From JADJLQ01 sp034439915 (lineage in GTDB: Bacteria; Bacteroidota; Bacteroidia; Chitinophagales; Saprospiraceae), in NCBI GenBank assembly GCA_034439915.1, contig JAWXBI010000046.1:1-12921 (forward strand): a stretch of DNA of 12,921 nucleotides. The letters run 5' to 3'. The notes beneath the pieces were generated by a model that was not told the DNA's origin, did no database searches, and saw nothing but the letters and a program-made list of their open reading frames with translations. Below are positions 5,869 to 12,727 of this stretch, one piece after another. The stretch's first letter is position 1. Each line of letters begins with the position of its first letter. The translations under genes and the position numbers were made by a program.

Positions 5869-8001
5869 TCAGGCATGTTCTTCCTGGTAATCTTTTGCAT
5901 ATTCCTCCATCAATTTGCGCTGCAAATCAGCCGGTACGGGTCCATATTCTGCAAATTTGATCGTGAACTTGGCACGTCCCTGAGTCAATGACCTTAACGT
6001 GGAAGAATAGTTGTCGATTTCCACCAAAGGGACACGGGCTTTAATCATTTGATAATGACCATCACTATCCATGCCCATAATGATTGCCCTCCGGGTTTGT
6101 AAATCACCCATAATATCGCCCATCACGGTATCACCACACAATACTTCGAGATCATAGATGGGCTCCAGCAATTGAGGTCCGGCATGCTGAAAGTTGTTTT
6201 TAAAGGCCATAGTCCCTGCAATCTGGAAGGCCATATCATTGCTATCTACTGCATGCATTTTGCCATCATAAATGCAGACCCGGATATCTCTGCAACGACT
6301 CCCTGTCAATGGGCCTTCCGTCATTTTACTCAATACTCCCTTTTTGATCGCATTGGAAAATTTGGTATCAATCGCTCCCCCTACAATACACCAATAAAAC
6401 ACCAACTTGCCACCCCAGGGCATGATATCTTCTTCGCGATGCCTTACCGTGAGATCCGTGGGATCGGGCATACCTTCGTAATATGGCTCAATGCGCATAT
6501 GCACTTCTGCAAACTGGCCCGCCCCACCCGATTGTTTTTTATGGCGATAATCACCATTGGAAACCCTGGTAATGGTCTCGCGATAGGGTATCCTTGGTTT
6601 TACAAATTCCATTTTTAGATCACTGTTTTTTTCCACCCGGTGTTTGACCATATCCAGATGCAATTGACCCTGGGCATAAAGCAACATTTGTCTGAGCTCT
6701 GCAGATTGTTCCACGATAAGGGTAGGATCTTCTTCCTGGATAATGTGAAGGGCTTTGGCTAATTTTTCCACATCATTTTTTGACGGAGGATGTACAGCGA
6801 CTCTGATTCTCGGCTCCGGGAAATGAATCACCTCAATCTGCCGGTCGAGGCCTTTGGTATTGAGTGTATCATTGGTGTGTGAATCTTTTAATTTGACTAC
6901 TACCCCGATATCACCGGCGTTTAATAATTCAACGGGCTCACGGTTTTTACCATTGGCAATATAGAGTTGTCCGAAACGTTCTCCATTGCGGGTATCCGTA
7001 TTAATCAATTCATCTCCGGTTTTGAGCTTACCGGAATAGACTTTGAAGTAAGAAACATTACCTACTTTGGGTTCAGAGATCGTTTTATAAATAAATACGG
7101 TGGTCTGGTCGTCTGACTTACAAGCTAGGGTTCCACCTCCTTCAAGCGGCTCTGCCGGGCAATCTGCCGGAGACGGACAAATATCATTAATGAATCCCAT
7201 GATCCTGCCAGCACCCATGTTTTTTTTTGCTGAAACACAAAAAACAGGGTAGATACTTTGCTGGGCTATTGCCATTCTCAAACCATAGGAGAGGTCTTCT
7301 TCACTCAGGGTCCCCAATTCAAAAAACCGGGCCATTAATTCTTCTTCATTCTCCGCGGCAGCTTCTACCAGTTTATTGTGCAACTCAAGGGCTTTGGCTT
7401 TTTCCGATTCCGGGATGGCCTTTTTTATTGGTTTTCCACCATCTGCAGGAAATTCATAGACTACCATCCGAAGGGTGTCAACGATGGAATTGAATCCCAA
7501 ACCCTGGTTTAAAGGGTATTGGATGGGTACCACTTTGTTGCCAAATCTGGACTGAGCTTGTTCCAGAGTTGCATCAAAATCAGCTTTTTCGTGGTCGAGT
7601 TGATTAATGACAAAGATGGCTGGTGTGTCGAATTTTTGAACATATTCCCACATGATTTCTGTACCCACTTCGACGCCATGTGCCCCATTGAGCAGCATCA
7701 TGGCTGTATCCGAAACTTTTAAGGCAGCTATCACTTCGCCAATAAAATCATCTGATCCGGGGGTATCTATAATATTGATTTTTGAATCTTTCCAGATGGC
7801 ATGTTCCAACGAACTGAATAAACTGCTCCGCCTTTCCTGCTCCAGGGGGTTGTAGTCTGAAACGGTATTGCCTTCTTCCACATTTCCTCTGCGGGTTATG
7901 CCATGCGCTTCATACAACATCGATTCAATCATCGTTGTTTTTCCGGAATGCGCATGGCCCAACAAGACTACATTGCGCAAATCTTTGGTTTCAAAATTCA
8001 T
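5869..8001 (-). CDS. EF-G-like translation factor (EF-G2-type) with altered GTPase centre
   Basis: A 710-residue protein with the five-domain EF-G layout. The G domain has a P-loop GHAHSGKT (15-22), an unusual switch I (EQERRSSLFSS, 54-64, where canonical EF-G has a GITI stretch with a Mg-ligating Thr), DTPGSDDF (79-86) with Ser83 in place of the catalytic His, NQLD (133-136) instead of NKxD, and SAK (257-259). Later domains are well kept: PYRETI and HKKQSGGAGQF at the start of domain IV, YDGKMHAVDSNDMAFQIAG in its tip region, and RRAIIMGM plus LRSLTQGRAKFTIKF in domain V. This places it in the EF-G-like paralogue family, not the canonical elongation factor. A Bacteroides EF-G paralogue lacking GTPase activity is known to support translation during carbon starvation and gut colonisation; the same role here is inference. 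Well-spaced promoter upstream; monocistronic. Confidence 0.93.
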   Translation of the reverse strand: MNFETKDLRNVVLLGHAHSGKTTMIESMLYEAHGITRRGNVEEGNTVSDYNPLEQERRSSLFSSLEHAIWKDSKINIIDTPGSDDFIGEVIAALKVSDTAMMLLNGAHGVEVGTEIMWEYVQKFDTPAIFVINQLDHEKADFDATLEQAQSRFGNKVVPIQYPLNQGLGFNSIVDTLRMVVYEFPADGGKPIKKAIPESEKAKALELHNKLVEAAAENEEELMARFFELGTLSEEDLSYGLRMAIAQQSIYPVFCVSAKKNMGAGRIMGFINDICPSPADCPAEPLEGGGTLACKSDDQTTVFIYKTISEPKVGNVSYFKVYSGKLKTGDELINTDTRNGERFGQLYIANGKNREPVELLNAGDIGVVVKLKDSHTNDTLNTKGLDRQIEVIHFPEPRIRVAVHPPSKNDVEKLAKALHIIQEEDPTLIVEQSAELRQMLLYAQGQLHLDMVKHRVEKNSDLKMEFVKPRIPYRETITRVSNGDYRHKKQSGGAGQFAEVHMRIEPYYEGMPDPTDLTVRHREEDIMPWGGKLVFYWCIVGGAIDTKFSNAIKKGVLSKMTEGPLTGSRCRDIRVCIYDGKMHAVDSNDMAFQIAGTMAFKNNFQHAGPQLLEPIYDLEVLCGDTVMGDIMGDLQTRRAIIMGMDSDGHYQMIKARVPLVEIDNYSSTLRSLTQGRAKFTIKFAEYGPVPADLQRKLMEEYAKDYQEEHA

Positions 8002-8027
8002 CGTCTTTCCTTGTTTTTATTATTCTT

Positions 8028-8057
8028 CAAATTAAATGAAATGATTTAATCTGCCAA
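8028..8057 (-). promoter_or_regulatory. Likely promoter of the EF-G-like gene
   Basis: On the minus strand TTG (8057-8055), a 19-bp spacer, then TTAATTTG (8035-8028), seven of eight matches to TAnnTTTG. The expected start of transcription is about 20 nt before the ATG at 8001. Confidence 0.5.
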
Positions 8058-8179
8058 CCAAATAGATGGGAAATTGATATTAGAAAAAAAATGGAGCTGT
8101 AAATAATTCATTTTATAGTTGAAATACATTAAATAAAAATATATATTTAAAAACACCCTGTCTCTGCCCCTTCCCCCAA

Positions 8180-9289
8180 TCAGGCCTTTAGAAAAATTCC
8201 TCTTTTATCTAAATAATATCCGAAGAGCCAGCAAATGAGCATAAACACGATTGCAAACATAAACGACCCGAAATAATTGCCAATGGGCTGAAACACTGAA
8301 GTATAGATCGTGGAGTAATAACTTCTGCCATCCGGAGTCAGAAAAAAGAATAAAAGAATAGCCAGGATTTCAGAAAATAAATAGACCGCGAGGGGGTTGC
8401 GTCCGGGCACCAGGAAAAAACCAGTCCAACTCTGCCATTTGAGCTGATCAATTAAATAAATCAATGCCGAAAGGATAATCATGTCCCATCCGACTGTAGT
8501 CAATACAAATGAACTCGTCCATAATTTTTTATTGATCGGGATCGATTCATGCCAGGCCCAGCTCAACAATACCAGTCCTGCACCCACCAAAAATAAACGC
8601 AGCAATTGCGCAGGTTGCCTGCCCACTTTTTCCAAATAATAAGTTACCAGGAAACCAAATAAGACATTGGCCAGCGAGGGAAGTGTACTCAAGATTCCTT
8701 CAGGCTCAAAGGCTACACCCTCACCATGATACATATGTTTTTCCCCTAAAATTTTGAGGTCTACCTTTTGACCGAGATTAGCCAGCATCGAGTAATCGCC
8801 ACCCCAGGCCATTAAGCCCCAATACACCAACAACACCGCTGCGGCGATAGCCAGTATCTTTTTCCAATCCATCCAGTAAATCAATAATGCAGCCACGCCG
8901 TAACACAGGGCTATCCGTTGCAACACGCCTAATATTCGGGTTTCAGTGATTGGAATAAACTGTAAACCATTGTCCGCATGCCGGACAAATGGAAACCAAT
9001 ACATCAGAAAGCCCAATAAAAATATGATTGCAGTTCTTTTAAGTATTCGGCGATAAACCTGCGAGGCGCTGAAATGTGCCCAGGATAAACGACTAAAATA
9101 TAAAGCACTTCCCACAGCAAATAAAAAGGAAGGAAACACCAGGTCCGTCGGTGTAAACCCGTGCCAGACTGCATGTTTTAATGGTCCATAGGTATAGTCC
9201 CCGGATCCGCTGGTATTGACAATAATCATAAAACAAACGGTTAGTCCACGGAATACATCAAGGGACAAATTGCGGGAATGGATATTCAT
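8180..9289 (-). CDS. HGSNAT-like membrane acyltransferase (COG4299/NagX-type)
   Basis: A 369-residue, multi-pass membrane protein related to lysosomal heparan-alpha-glucosaminide N-acetyltransferase and its bacterial homologues, which move acetyl groups across a membrane to glucosamine-type sugars. Aligned by eye with the human enzyme: LDVFRGLTVCFMI (10-22); LKHAVWHGFTPTDLVFPSF (37-55), whose His39 sits at the active-site His of the human protein; the ILGVLQRIALCYG helix; EPEGILSTLPS; IPINKKLW; and PGRNPLAVY in the C-terminal part. About ten hydrophobic segments are visible. The bacterial role (amino-sugar or cell-wall sugar acetylation) is not fixed by context, since no amino-sugar gene is adjacent. 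The ATG at 9289 directly abuts a hexamer repeat array, leaving no Shine-Dalgarno. No hairpin terminator was seen after its stop. Confidence 0.88.
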   Translation of the reverse strand: MNIHSRNLSLDVFRGLTVCFMIIVNTSGSGDYTYGPLKHAVWHGFTPTDLVFPSFLFAVGSALYFSRLSWAHFSASQVYRRILKRTAIIFLLGFLMYWFPFVRHADNGLQFIPITETRILGVLQRIALCYGVAALLIYWMDWKKILAIAAAVLLVYWGLMAWGGDYSMLANLGQKVDLKILGEKHMYHGEGVAFEPEGILSTLPSLANVLFGFLVTYYLEKVGRQPAQLLRLFLVGAGLVLLSWAWHESIPINKKLWTSSFVLTTVGWDMIILSALIYLIDQLKWQSWTGFFLVPGRNPLAVYLFSEILAILLFFFLTPDGRSYYSTIYTSVFQPIGNYFGSFMFAIVFMLICWLFGYYLDKRGIFLKA

Positions 9290-9290
9290 T

Positions 9291-9330
9291 TGAGGTTGAG
9301 GTTGAGGTTGAGGCTAAGATTGAGGTTAAG
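9291..9330. repeat. Hexamer tandem repeat (TGAGGT), about 6.7 copies
   Basis: Units at 9291, 9297 and 9303 are exact TGAGGT. They are followed by TGAGGC, TAAGAT, TGAGGT and a partial TAAG. The array sits one base upstream of the start codon of the leftward acyltransferase gene, thus in its 5' leader, where it reads as repeated ACCTCA. Being outside the coding frame, copy-number change would alter leader length and initiation context, not the protein. Confidence 0.88.
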
Positions 9331-9359
9331 CCCCGATCCGACGCATCGGATTCTCGGGG
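9331..9359. other. Strong GC-rich hairpin upstream of the acyltransferase gene
   Basis: CCCCGA (9331-9336) pairs with TCGGGG (9354-9359), and TCCGA (9337-9341) pairs with TCGGA (9346-9350), with a CGCA loop and a 3-nt bulge (9351-9353). It directly abuts the hexamer array. On the + strand five T follow after a 4-nt gap (9364-9368), giving a weak terminator look, but no + strand gene lies just upstream. It could be a 5' leader structure of the leftward gene or an intergenic palindromic element. Confidence 0.7.
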
Positions 9360-9477
9360 GAGGTTTTTCTTCGTGGAAAATAGAATATATAATTCAGATG
9401 GAGAAGTAATGACCTAAAAATATATAAATGCAACCTTTGATATGCCATTGTGGTCCGTGTTATAATAAAACAATCAA

Positions 9478-9904
9478 ATGAGACCAAGGCTAATTGTATT
9501 TCTGTTTTTAATCCAAATTTCTACCTTCCTGAGGGCTCAACCATTCGAAATTCCATCCGATACCGCCCTGTTGGATATCCATGCCGTGGCCATCCAGAAC
9601 AGTGTATAGCCTAAAACGTTCCCTTCAACGAGTCAATAGCGATGAAGCTGATTATTTATTCCATGGTCACTACCTGATCGGGAGTTACAAGTACGCCGCA
9701 GGAGATCAGTATCCTGGAGTTGATAACCTGGCGGGCTGGTACAACCGCAATCTCAGAATATTGGCAAACGTCCATCAACTGGCTGAAAAACCAGACGATA
9801 AAATATTTTTACTTATCGGACCTGGACACCTGCCTATACGCCGTCAGGCTGCGAGATCAACTCCTGAAATCAAGTTTACGGAAGTCAGACCTTATCTGGA
9901 TTAA
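9478..9904 (+). pseudogene. Broken DUF5694-like gene (signal peptide and C-terminal part in different frames)
   Basis: The ATG at 9478 opens a 43-codon frame that starts with a convincing signal peptide (RLIVFLFLIQISTFLRA, then QPF) and stops at 9607-9609. A second frame (9581-9904) encodes about 107 residues whose C-terminal part resembles DUF5694 proteins: NSDEADYLF, a WYNRNLRILANV helix, then DDKIFLLIGPGHLP and a final PYL. In that family the second half carries WYxRNLxI and a GxGH stretch. The first half, expected to begin with a VLGTxHF-like motif soon after the signal peptide, is missing. The sequence fits an internal deletion of very roughly 100 or more codons plus a frame change. The ATG at 9581 is probably not a real start. 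Identification of the family is by eye. Confidence 0.65.
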
Positions 9905-9982
9905 TGTCATTCTTTACTGATATTGGTGTGATTAAAATGCCGGCTGATTAGTACCGAACTTTATCCTTGCTTTTTTTCCAGC

Positions 9983-10010
9983 TTGCTGAATCAAAATCTC
10001 TATAACTTTC
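9983..10010 (+). promoter_or_regulatory. Possible promoter of the xdhC-mocA operon
   Basis: TTG (9983-9985), a 17-bp spacer, then TAACTTTC (10003-10010), seven of eight matches to TAnnTTTG. It would give a leader of about 20 nt before the GTG at 10038. Spacing is on the short side, so this is tentative. Confidence 0.35.
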
Positions 10011-10037
10011 CCATCGTATTTTTACCTCCATAATTAC

Positions 10038-11180
10038 GTGAAAGAAATCAGAGAAATAGTCCGCCAGTTTATCCAGGCTAAAATCAACGGTAAAAAAACA
10101 GCCCTGGCCACTGTGGTCCATCTCGACGGTTCATCCTACCGTAGACCCGGTGCCCGTATGCTCATTGAAGAAGATGGTCAATTGACGGGGGCCATTAGTG
10201 GAGGTTGCCTGGAGGGGGATGCCTTACGCAAAGCTTTGCATGTCATTGCGGAAAACCGTGCCATGCTGGTCACCTACGATACGATGGATGACGACGATGC
10301 CAAATTCGGTGTTGGCCTGGGATGTAATGGGATCATCCAGGTATTGATAGAGCCAATAAATTATAAAGCTCCGCACAACCCCATGGTTTTACTGCAGGCT
10401 TTATTGGAAAAAAGGGACCCGGCGGTGTTGCTTACGCTGTTTGACCTGAATGACCGTAAAGCAAAACAACATGGTACCTGCCTGGTGTATAAAAATGCAC
10501 AAAACCGACTGGGTCAAATCCCGATGGACTCCGATAAAATTGAAAAGGATATCCTTCAGGTCCTGCATCAAAAGACTTCGGTGTTTAAAGAGTACCCCAA
10601 TGACCAATCCAACTCAACCGCTTTTATTGAATATATAGATTTACCCGTTTCTTTAGTGGTCATCGGGGCTGGAAATGATGTTATACCGCTGATCGAAATG
10701 GCTAAAATCCTGGGCTGGGACCCCCACGTTGTCGATGGCAGGGCAAATTATGCGACCGCTGATAGGTTTGCTTCAGCCTGCAGTGTCCTGGTTTCCAAAC
10801 CGGAGAAAGTACTGGAACAAATTCAGGTGGACTATAAAACAGTCTTTGTATTGATGACCCACAACTACAATTATGACCTGGCTATGTTAAGGGCTTTGTT
10901 GTTTGTTGATACGCCATATATAGGTTCATTAGGCCCCAGAAAAAAACTGGATCGAATGTTGGATGAATTGCGAGAGGAGGGCCTGAACATAACAACGGTC
11001 CAGCTTTCAAAAATTTATGGTCCGGTCGGGCTTCATTTAGGGGCTGAAACCCCGGAGGAAATTGCCCTGTCAATAATAGCTGAAATCCAGGCGGTTTTGA
11101 AAGGAGCAAACGGGGGGAGTTTGCGCCAGTCTTCTGAATTTATTCATTCCAGGGACGATTTAAAAATCATCCGGAGTTGA
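10038..11180 (+). CDS. XdhC/CoxI family molybdenum-enzyme maturation factor
   Basis: A 380-residue cytoplasmic protein of the XdhC/CoxI family, which binds the molybdenum cofactor and helps its sulfuration and insertion into xanthine dehydrogenase-type hydroxylases. The N-terminal XdhC/CoxI domain shows TVVHLDGSSYRRPGARM (25-41), SGGCLEGD (54-61, with the conserved Cys57) and GLGCNG (93-98). The C-terminal Rossmann-like domain shows VVIGAGND (207-214), where most relatives have GAGHD, then MTHNYNYD (273-280), IGSLGPRKK (295-303) and GPVGLHLGAETPEEIA (328-343). It starts with GTG at 10038; no ATG gives a complete first domain. Its stop overlaps the TTG start of the next gene, indicating translational coupling. 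No molybdenum hydroxylase subunit is encoded in the window. Confidence 0.93.
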   Translation: MKEIREIVRQFIQAKINGKKTALATVVHLDGSSYRRPGARMLIEEDGQLTGAISGGCLEGDALRKALHVIAENRAMLVTYDTMDDDDAKFGVGLGCNGIIQVLIEPINYKAPHNPMVLLQALLEKRDPAVLLTLFDLNDRKAKQHGTCLVYKNAQNRLGQIPMDSDKIEKDILQVLHQKTSVFKEYPNDQSNSTAFIEYIDLPVSLVVIGAGNDVIPLIEMAKILGWDPHVVDGRANYATADRFASACSVLVSKPEKVLEQIQVDYKTVFVLMTHNYNYDLAMLRALLFVDTPYIGSLGPRKKLDRMLDELREEGLNITTVQLSKIYGPVGLHLGAETPEEIALSIIAEIQAVLKGANGGSLRQSSEFIHSRDDLKIIRS

Positions 11181-11815
11181 ATACCACTGATTCGATATCA
11201 GGTTATCCCAATAACGACAAACCTATTGGCATTATTATATTGGCTGCCGGTGAATCCAGCCGATTGGGGAAGGCCAAGCAGTTATTAAAGCACCGGGATG
11301 GTCAAACCCTGATCAGTCATACCTGCCAACTCGCCATAGCTACCGGAATTCAACCAATCCTCCTCGTTTTGGGGGCCCACAAAGAGATAATTCTGGAAGA
11401 AGTGCAGGGATTACCACTTCAAATTGTTTTTAATGATCATTGGGCTGAGGGTATATCCACGTCCATAAAAAAAGGGCTGGTCGGGATATTGAACATGCAC
11501 CCATCCATTTCTGCTGTTATTATTATGGTCTGTGATCAACCTTTGCTAAGTGCGGAGCTGATTAGCAAATTGGCATCCGAATATATTAATACCGGCAAAC
11601 CCATAATAGCCTCTAAATATAATGATGTCATGGGGACCCCTGCCTTATTTGATCGGTCGTTATTTGGCCTGCTTAATGAATTGACCGGGGACAGGGGAGC
11701 CGGTAAAATTATTAATCAAAATCCGGATTGGGTAGGTGTAGTTCCATTTGACGGGGGTGGTTTAGATATAGATCGCGAGGAAGATTATAGGTTGTATTTG
11801 AAAAAATTAGATTGA
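11177..11815 (+). CDS. mocA: MocA-like molybdopterin cytidylyltransferase (NTP transferase)
   Basis: A 212-residue member of the MobA-like NTP-transferase fold. The motif order fits the MocA branch, which joins CMP to molybdopterin for xanthine dehydrogenase-type enzymes: LAAGESSRLGKAKQLL (22-37), with the Gly-rich nucleotide loop and the KQLL stretch; NDHWAEGISTSIKKG (86-100); CDQP (119-122, metal and nucleotide site); GTPALF (153-158); GDRGAG (171-176); and DIDREEDY (197-204). The start is a TTG at 11177 inside TTGA, overlapping the xdhC stop; no ATG or GTG occurs before the nucleotide loop. Operon partnership with xdhC supports the MocA assignment over MobA, which would make the guanine dinucleotide cofactor, though the split is not certain by eye. 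Full length for the family. Confidence 0.88.
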   Translation: MNTTDSISGYPNNDKPIGIIILAAGESSRLGKAKQLLKHRDGQTLISHTCQLAIATGIQPILLVLGAHKEIILEEVQGLPLQIVFNDHWAEGISTSIKKGLVGILNMHPSISAVIIMVCDQPLLSAELISKLASEYINTGKPIIASKYNDVMGTPALFDRSLFGLLNELTGDRGAGKIINQNPDWVGVVPFDGGGLDIDREEDYRLYLKKLD

Positions 11816-11819
11816 ACGA

Positions 11820-11848
11820 TTTGACAACAGTTGTTCTAAATACGTTTT
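11820..11848 (+). promoter_or_regulatory. Likely promoter of the c-type cytochrome gene
   Basis: TTTG (11820-11823), a 17-bp spacer, then TACGTTTT (11841-11848), seven of eight matches to TAnnTTTG. The spacer contains a small inverted repeat, ACAACAGTTGT (11824-11834), which could be an operator or chance. It points to transcription from just upstream of the ATG at 11867, supporting that ATG as the original start. Confidence 0.45.
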
Positions 11849-11866
11849 AATAGTAAAGATTATACC

Positions 11867-11941
11867 ATGTCCAAATTATTCCTCTTTTGTTTTTTATTCA
11901 TCGGGTATTCCATTCTTCCTCATTCCGTACTCATACCCTAG
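11867..11941 (+). other. Short ORF encoding an apparent signal peptide, out of frame with the cytochrome
   Basis: The ATG at 11867 opens 24 codons (MSKLFLFCFLFIGYSILPHS, then VLIP) ending at TAG 11939-11941. The peptide has a basic residue and then a long hydrophobic core, as in a Sec signal. It is correctly placed before the cytochrome and behind a promoter, but the cytochrome continues in the neighbouring frame. A loss of one base (or gain of two) between about 11900 and 11940 would explain the break; a sequencing error is equally possible. Confidence 0.6.
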
Positions 11942-12342
11942 TTGATTTTAAATCTCATCAGCTTATGGATTCTCTTGAAACAGACCGGAAAAAATACATG
12001 GATCAGGTCCTCCTGGCCATCAAAGGGAAAGAAAAAATGTCGGTTGACTCGGTATTTACAAATCTTAAGGTTCTGAGTGGCTTCCCGGCAGAAAATCTGG
12101 TCTTCGCTATGAATGCCTGGGGCAAAGCACTGGGTGTGAGCTGCAGCCATTGTCACAATACATCGGATTTTGCTCTCGATGAAATCGATAAAAAAGAAAT
12201 AGCCAGGGAAATGGTTTCTCTTGGGACCATAATCGGCGATAAACTTAAGACTATAAAAGGGCTGAGCCCAAGGCCCATTGTAAATTGCACGACCTGCCAT
12301 CGGGGCGTGCTCAAACCCGAATTTCGGTTTCCTGCAAAATGA
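11887..12342 (+). CDS. Di-haem c-type cytochrome, photosynthetic reaction-centre cytochrome-like; 5' end probably frameshifted
   Basis: The frame runs 151 codons if the TTG at 11887 is used; the first in-frame ATG is at 11965. Two haem c sites are visible: CSHCH (86-90) and CTTCH (134-138). Each is preceded by a helix with a possible axial Met (Met75 in FAMNAWGKALGV, Met109 in AREMVSLG). The sequence KVLSGFPAENLVFAMN and the spacing resemble the reaction-centre cytochrome c family, small versions of which are common in non-photosynthetic Bacteroidota. Haem attachment requires export, yet this frame has no signal peptide: residues 1-26 (MFFIHRVFHSSSFRTHTL...) are the out-of-frame reading of what looks like one. 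As sequenced, the gene is therefore probably non-functional or misassembled at its 5' end. It could pass electrons from a molybdenum hydroxylase served by the upstream genes; that is speculation from position only. Confidence 0.78.
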   Translation: MFFIHRVFHSSSFRTHTLVDFKSHQLMDSLETDRKKYMDQVLLAIKGKEKMSVDSVFTNLKVLSGFPAENLVFAMNAWGKALGVSCSHCHNTSDFALDEIDKKEIAREMVSLGTIIGDKLKTIKGLSPRPIVNCTTCHRGVLKPEFRFPAK

Positions 12343-12727
12343 ACCACGTTCATTGGTAAATTCTGATCGCGAAGGTTTTATTTAAGCAATTAATCATGAC
12401 CCTCTAAGCCGATAAGGATAACACCTGTCAGCAATACTTACGGGATAATAATGCTCGTGGAATCCGAAGTCAGTGGATCAAAACGGTGTATGCCTTTGTG
12501 AAGCAACGCGGTTGATGAAACTTTGTGATGACTTGCTGAAAATCGTACAAATAAGCAAAGAGCAAAATGAAATGTTGTTAAAGGGGGCTTTGAGGGACGC
12601 ACTAACCCCGCCCATCAACAAACAAGCAGAGGAGGAAATATTAACAACCTGACGCCATTTGGTGACTATTCGGACTACTTTACTTTATCAAGTCCAATAG
12701 ACAAGATTATTCTATTAAATTTATAGC
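12343..12727. other. 385-bp accessory stretch with gene fragments
   Basis: No complete known gene. Besides the HsdS-like fragment listed separately, one 35-codon open stretch (12408-12515) encodes NTCQQYLRDNNARGIRSQWI followed by KTVYAFVKQRG and ends at a TGA that shares its A with the ATG at 12515. It is preceded in the same frame by ATG ACC CTC TAA (12396-12407). It reads like part of a helical protein but I recognise no family. From 12653 to 12727 nothing was identified. Confidence 0.4.
12509..12652 (+). pseudogene. Fragment resembling the C-terminal helix of a type I restriction specificity subunit (HsdS)
   Basis: From 12509 the frame reads RLMKLCDDLLKIVQISKEQN, then EMLLKGALRDALTP and a charged tail, stopping at TGA 12650-12652. 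HsdS subunits end their target-recognition halves with a coiled-coil helix of the pattern LMALCDxLE, spaced Ser/Gln residues, then a leucine-rich QQVLREAL-like end; this fragment follows that pattern closely. The two DNA-recognition domains are absent upstream and no hsdM or hsdR is in view, so it is probably the tail of a deleted gene. The frame extends upstream to a TAA at 12449, but the residues before about 12509 do not look like HsdS. A small free-standing coiled-coil protein starting at ATG 12515 (45 residues) is the alternative. Confidence 0.5.

Noticed and set aside
6172..6618. 148-codon open frame on the + strand
   Set aside because: It lies entirely inside the EF-G-like gene on the opposite strand and has no domain or promoter; a shadow frame.
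1884..8001. hppA, the glycogen-binding protein and the GTPase-altered EF-G read as one energy-saving gene cluster
   Set aside because: The genes are on different strands with separate promoters and terminators and are interrupted by unrelated genes; the shared theme is not supported by operon structure.
8002..8179. AT-rich gap before the EF-G-like gene searched for a small RNA or gene
   Set aside because: Only the EF-G-like promoter is supported; no stable hairpin, T run or coding frame was found.
9291..9330. Hexamer array considered as a CRISPR array
   Set aside because: Repeat units are 6 bp with no spacers between them; it is a simple tandem repeat.
9331..9368. Hairpin considered as a rho-independent terminator
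   Set aside because: The T run is short and set back by four bases, and no + strand gene ends just before it; on the minus strand no T run follows.
9720..9920. 66-codon + frame overlapping the DUF5694 remnant
   Set aside because: It overlaps in another frame the part that carries the family motifs (WYNRNL, GPGH), so it is a shadow of the remnant.
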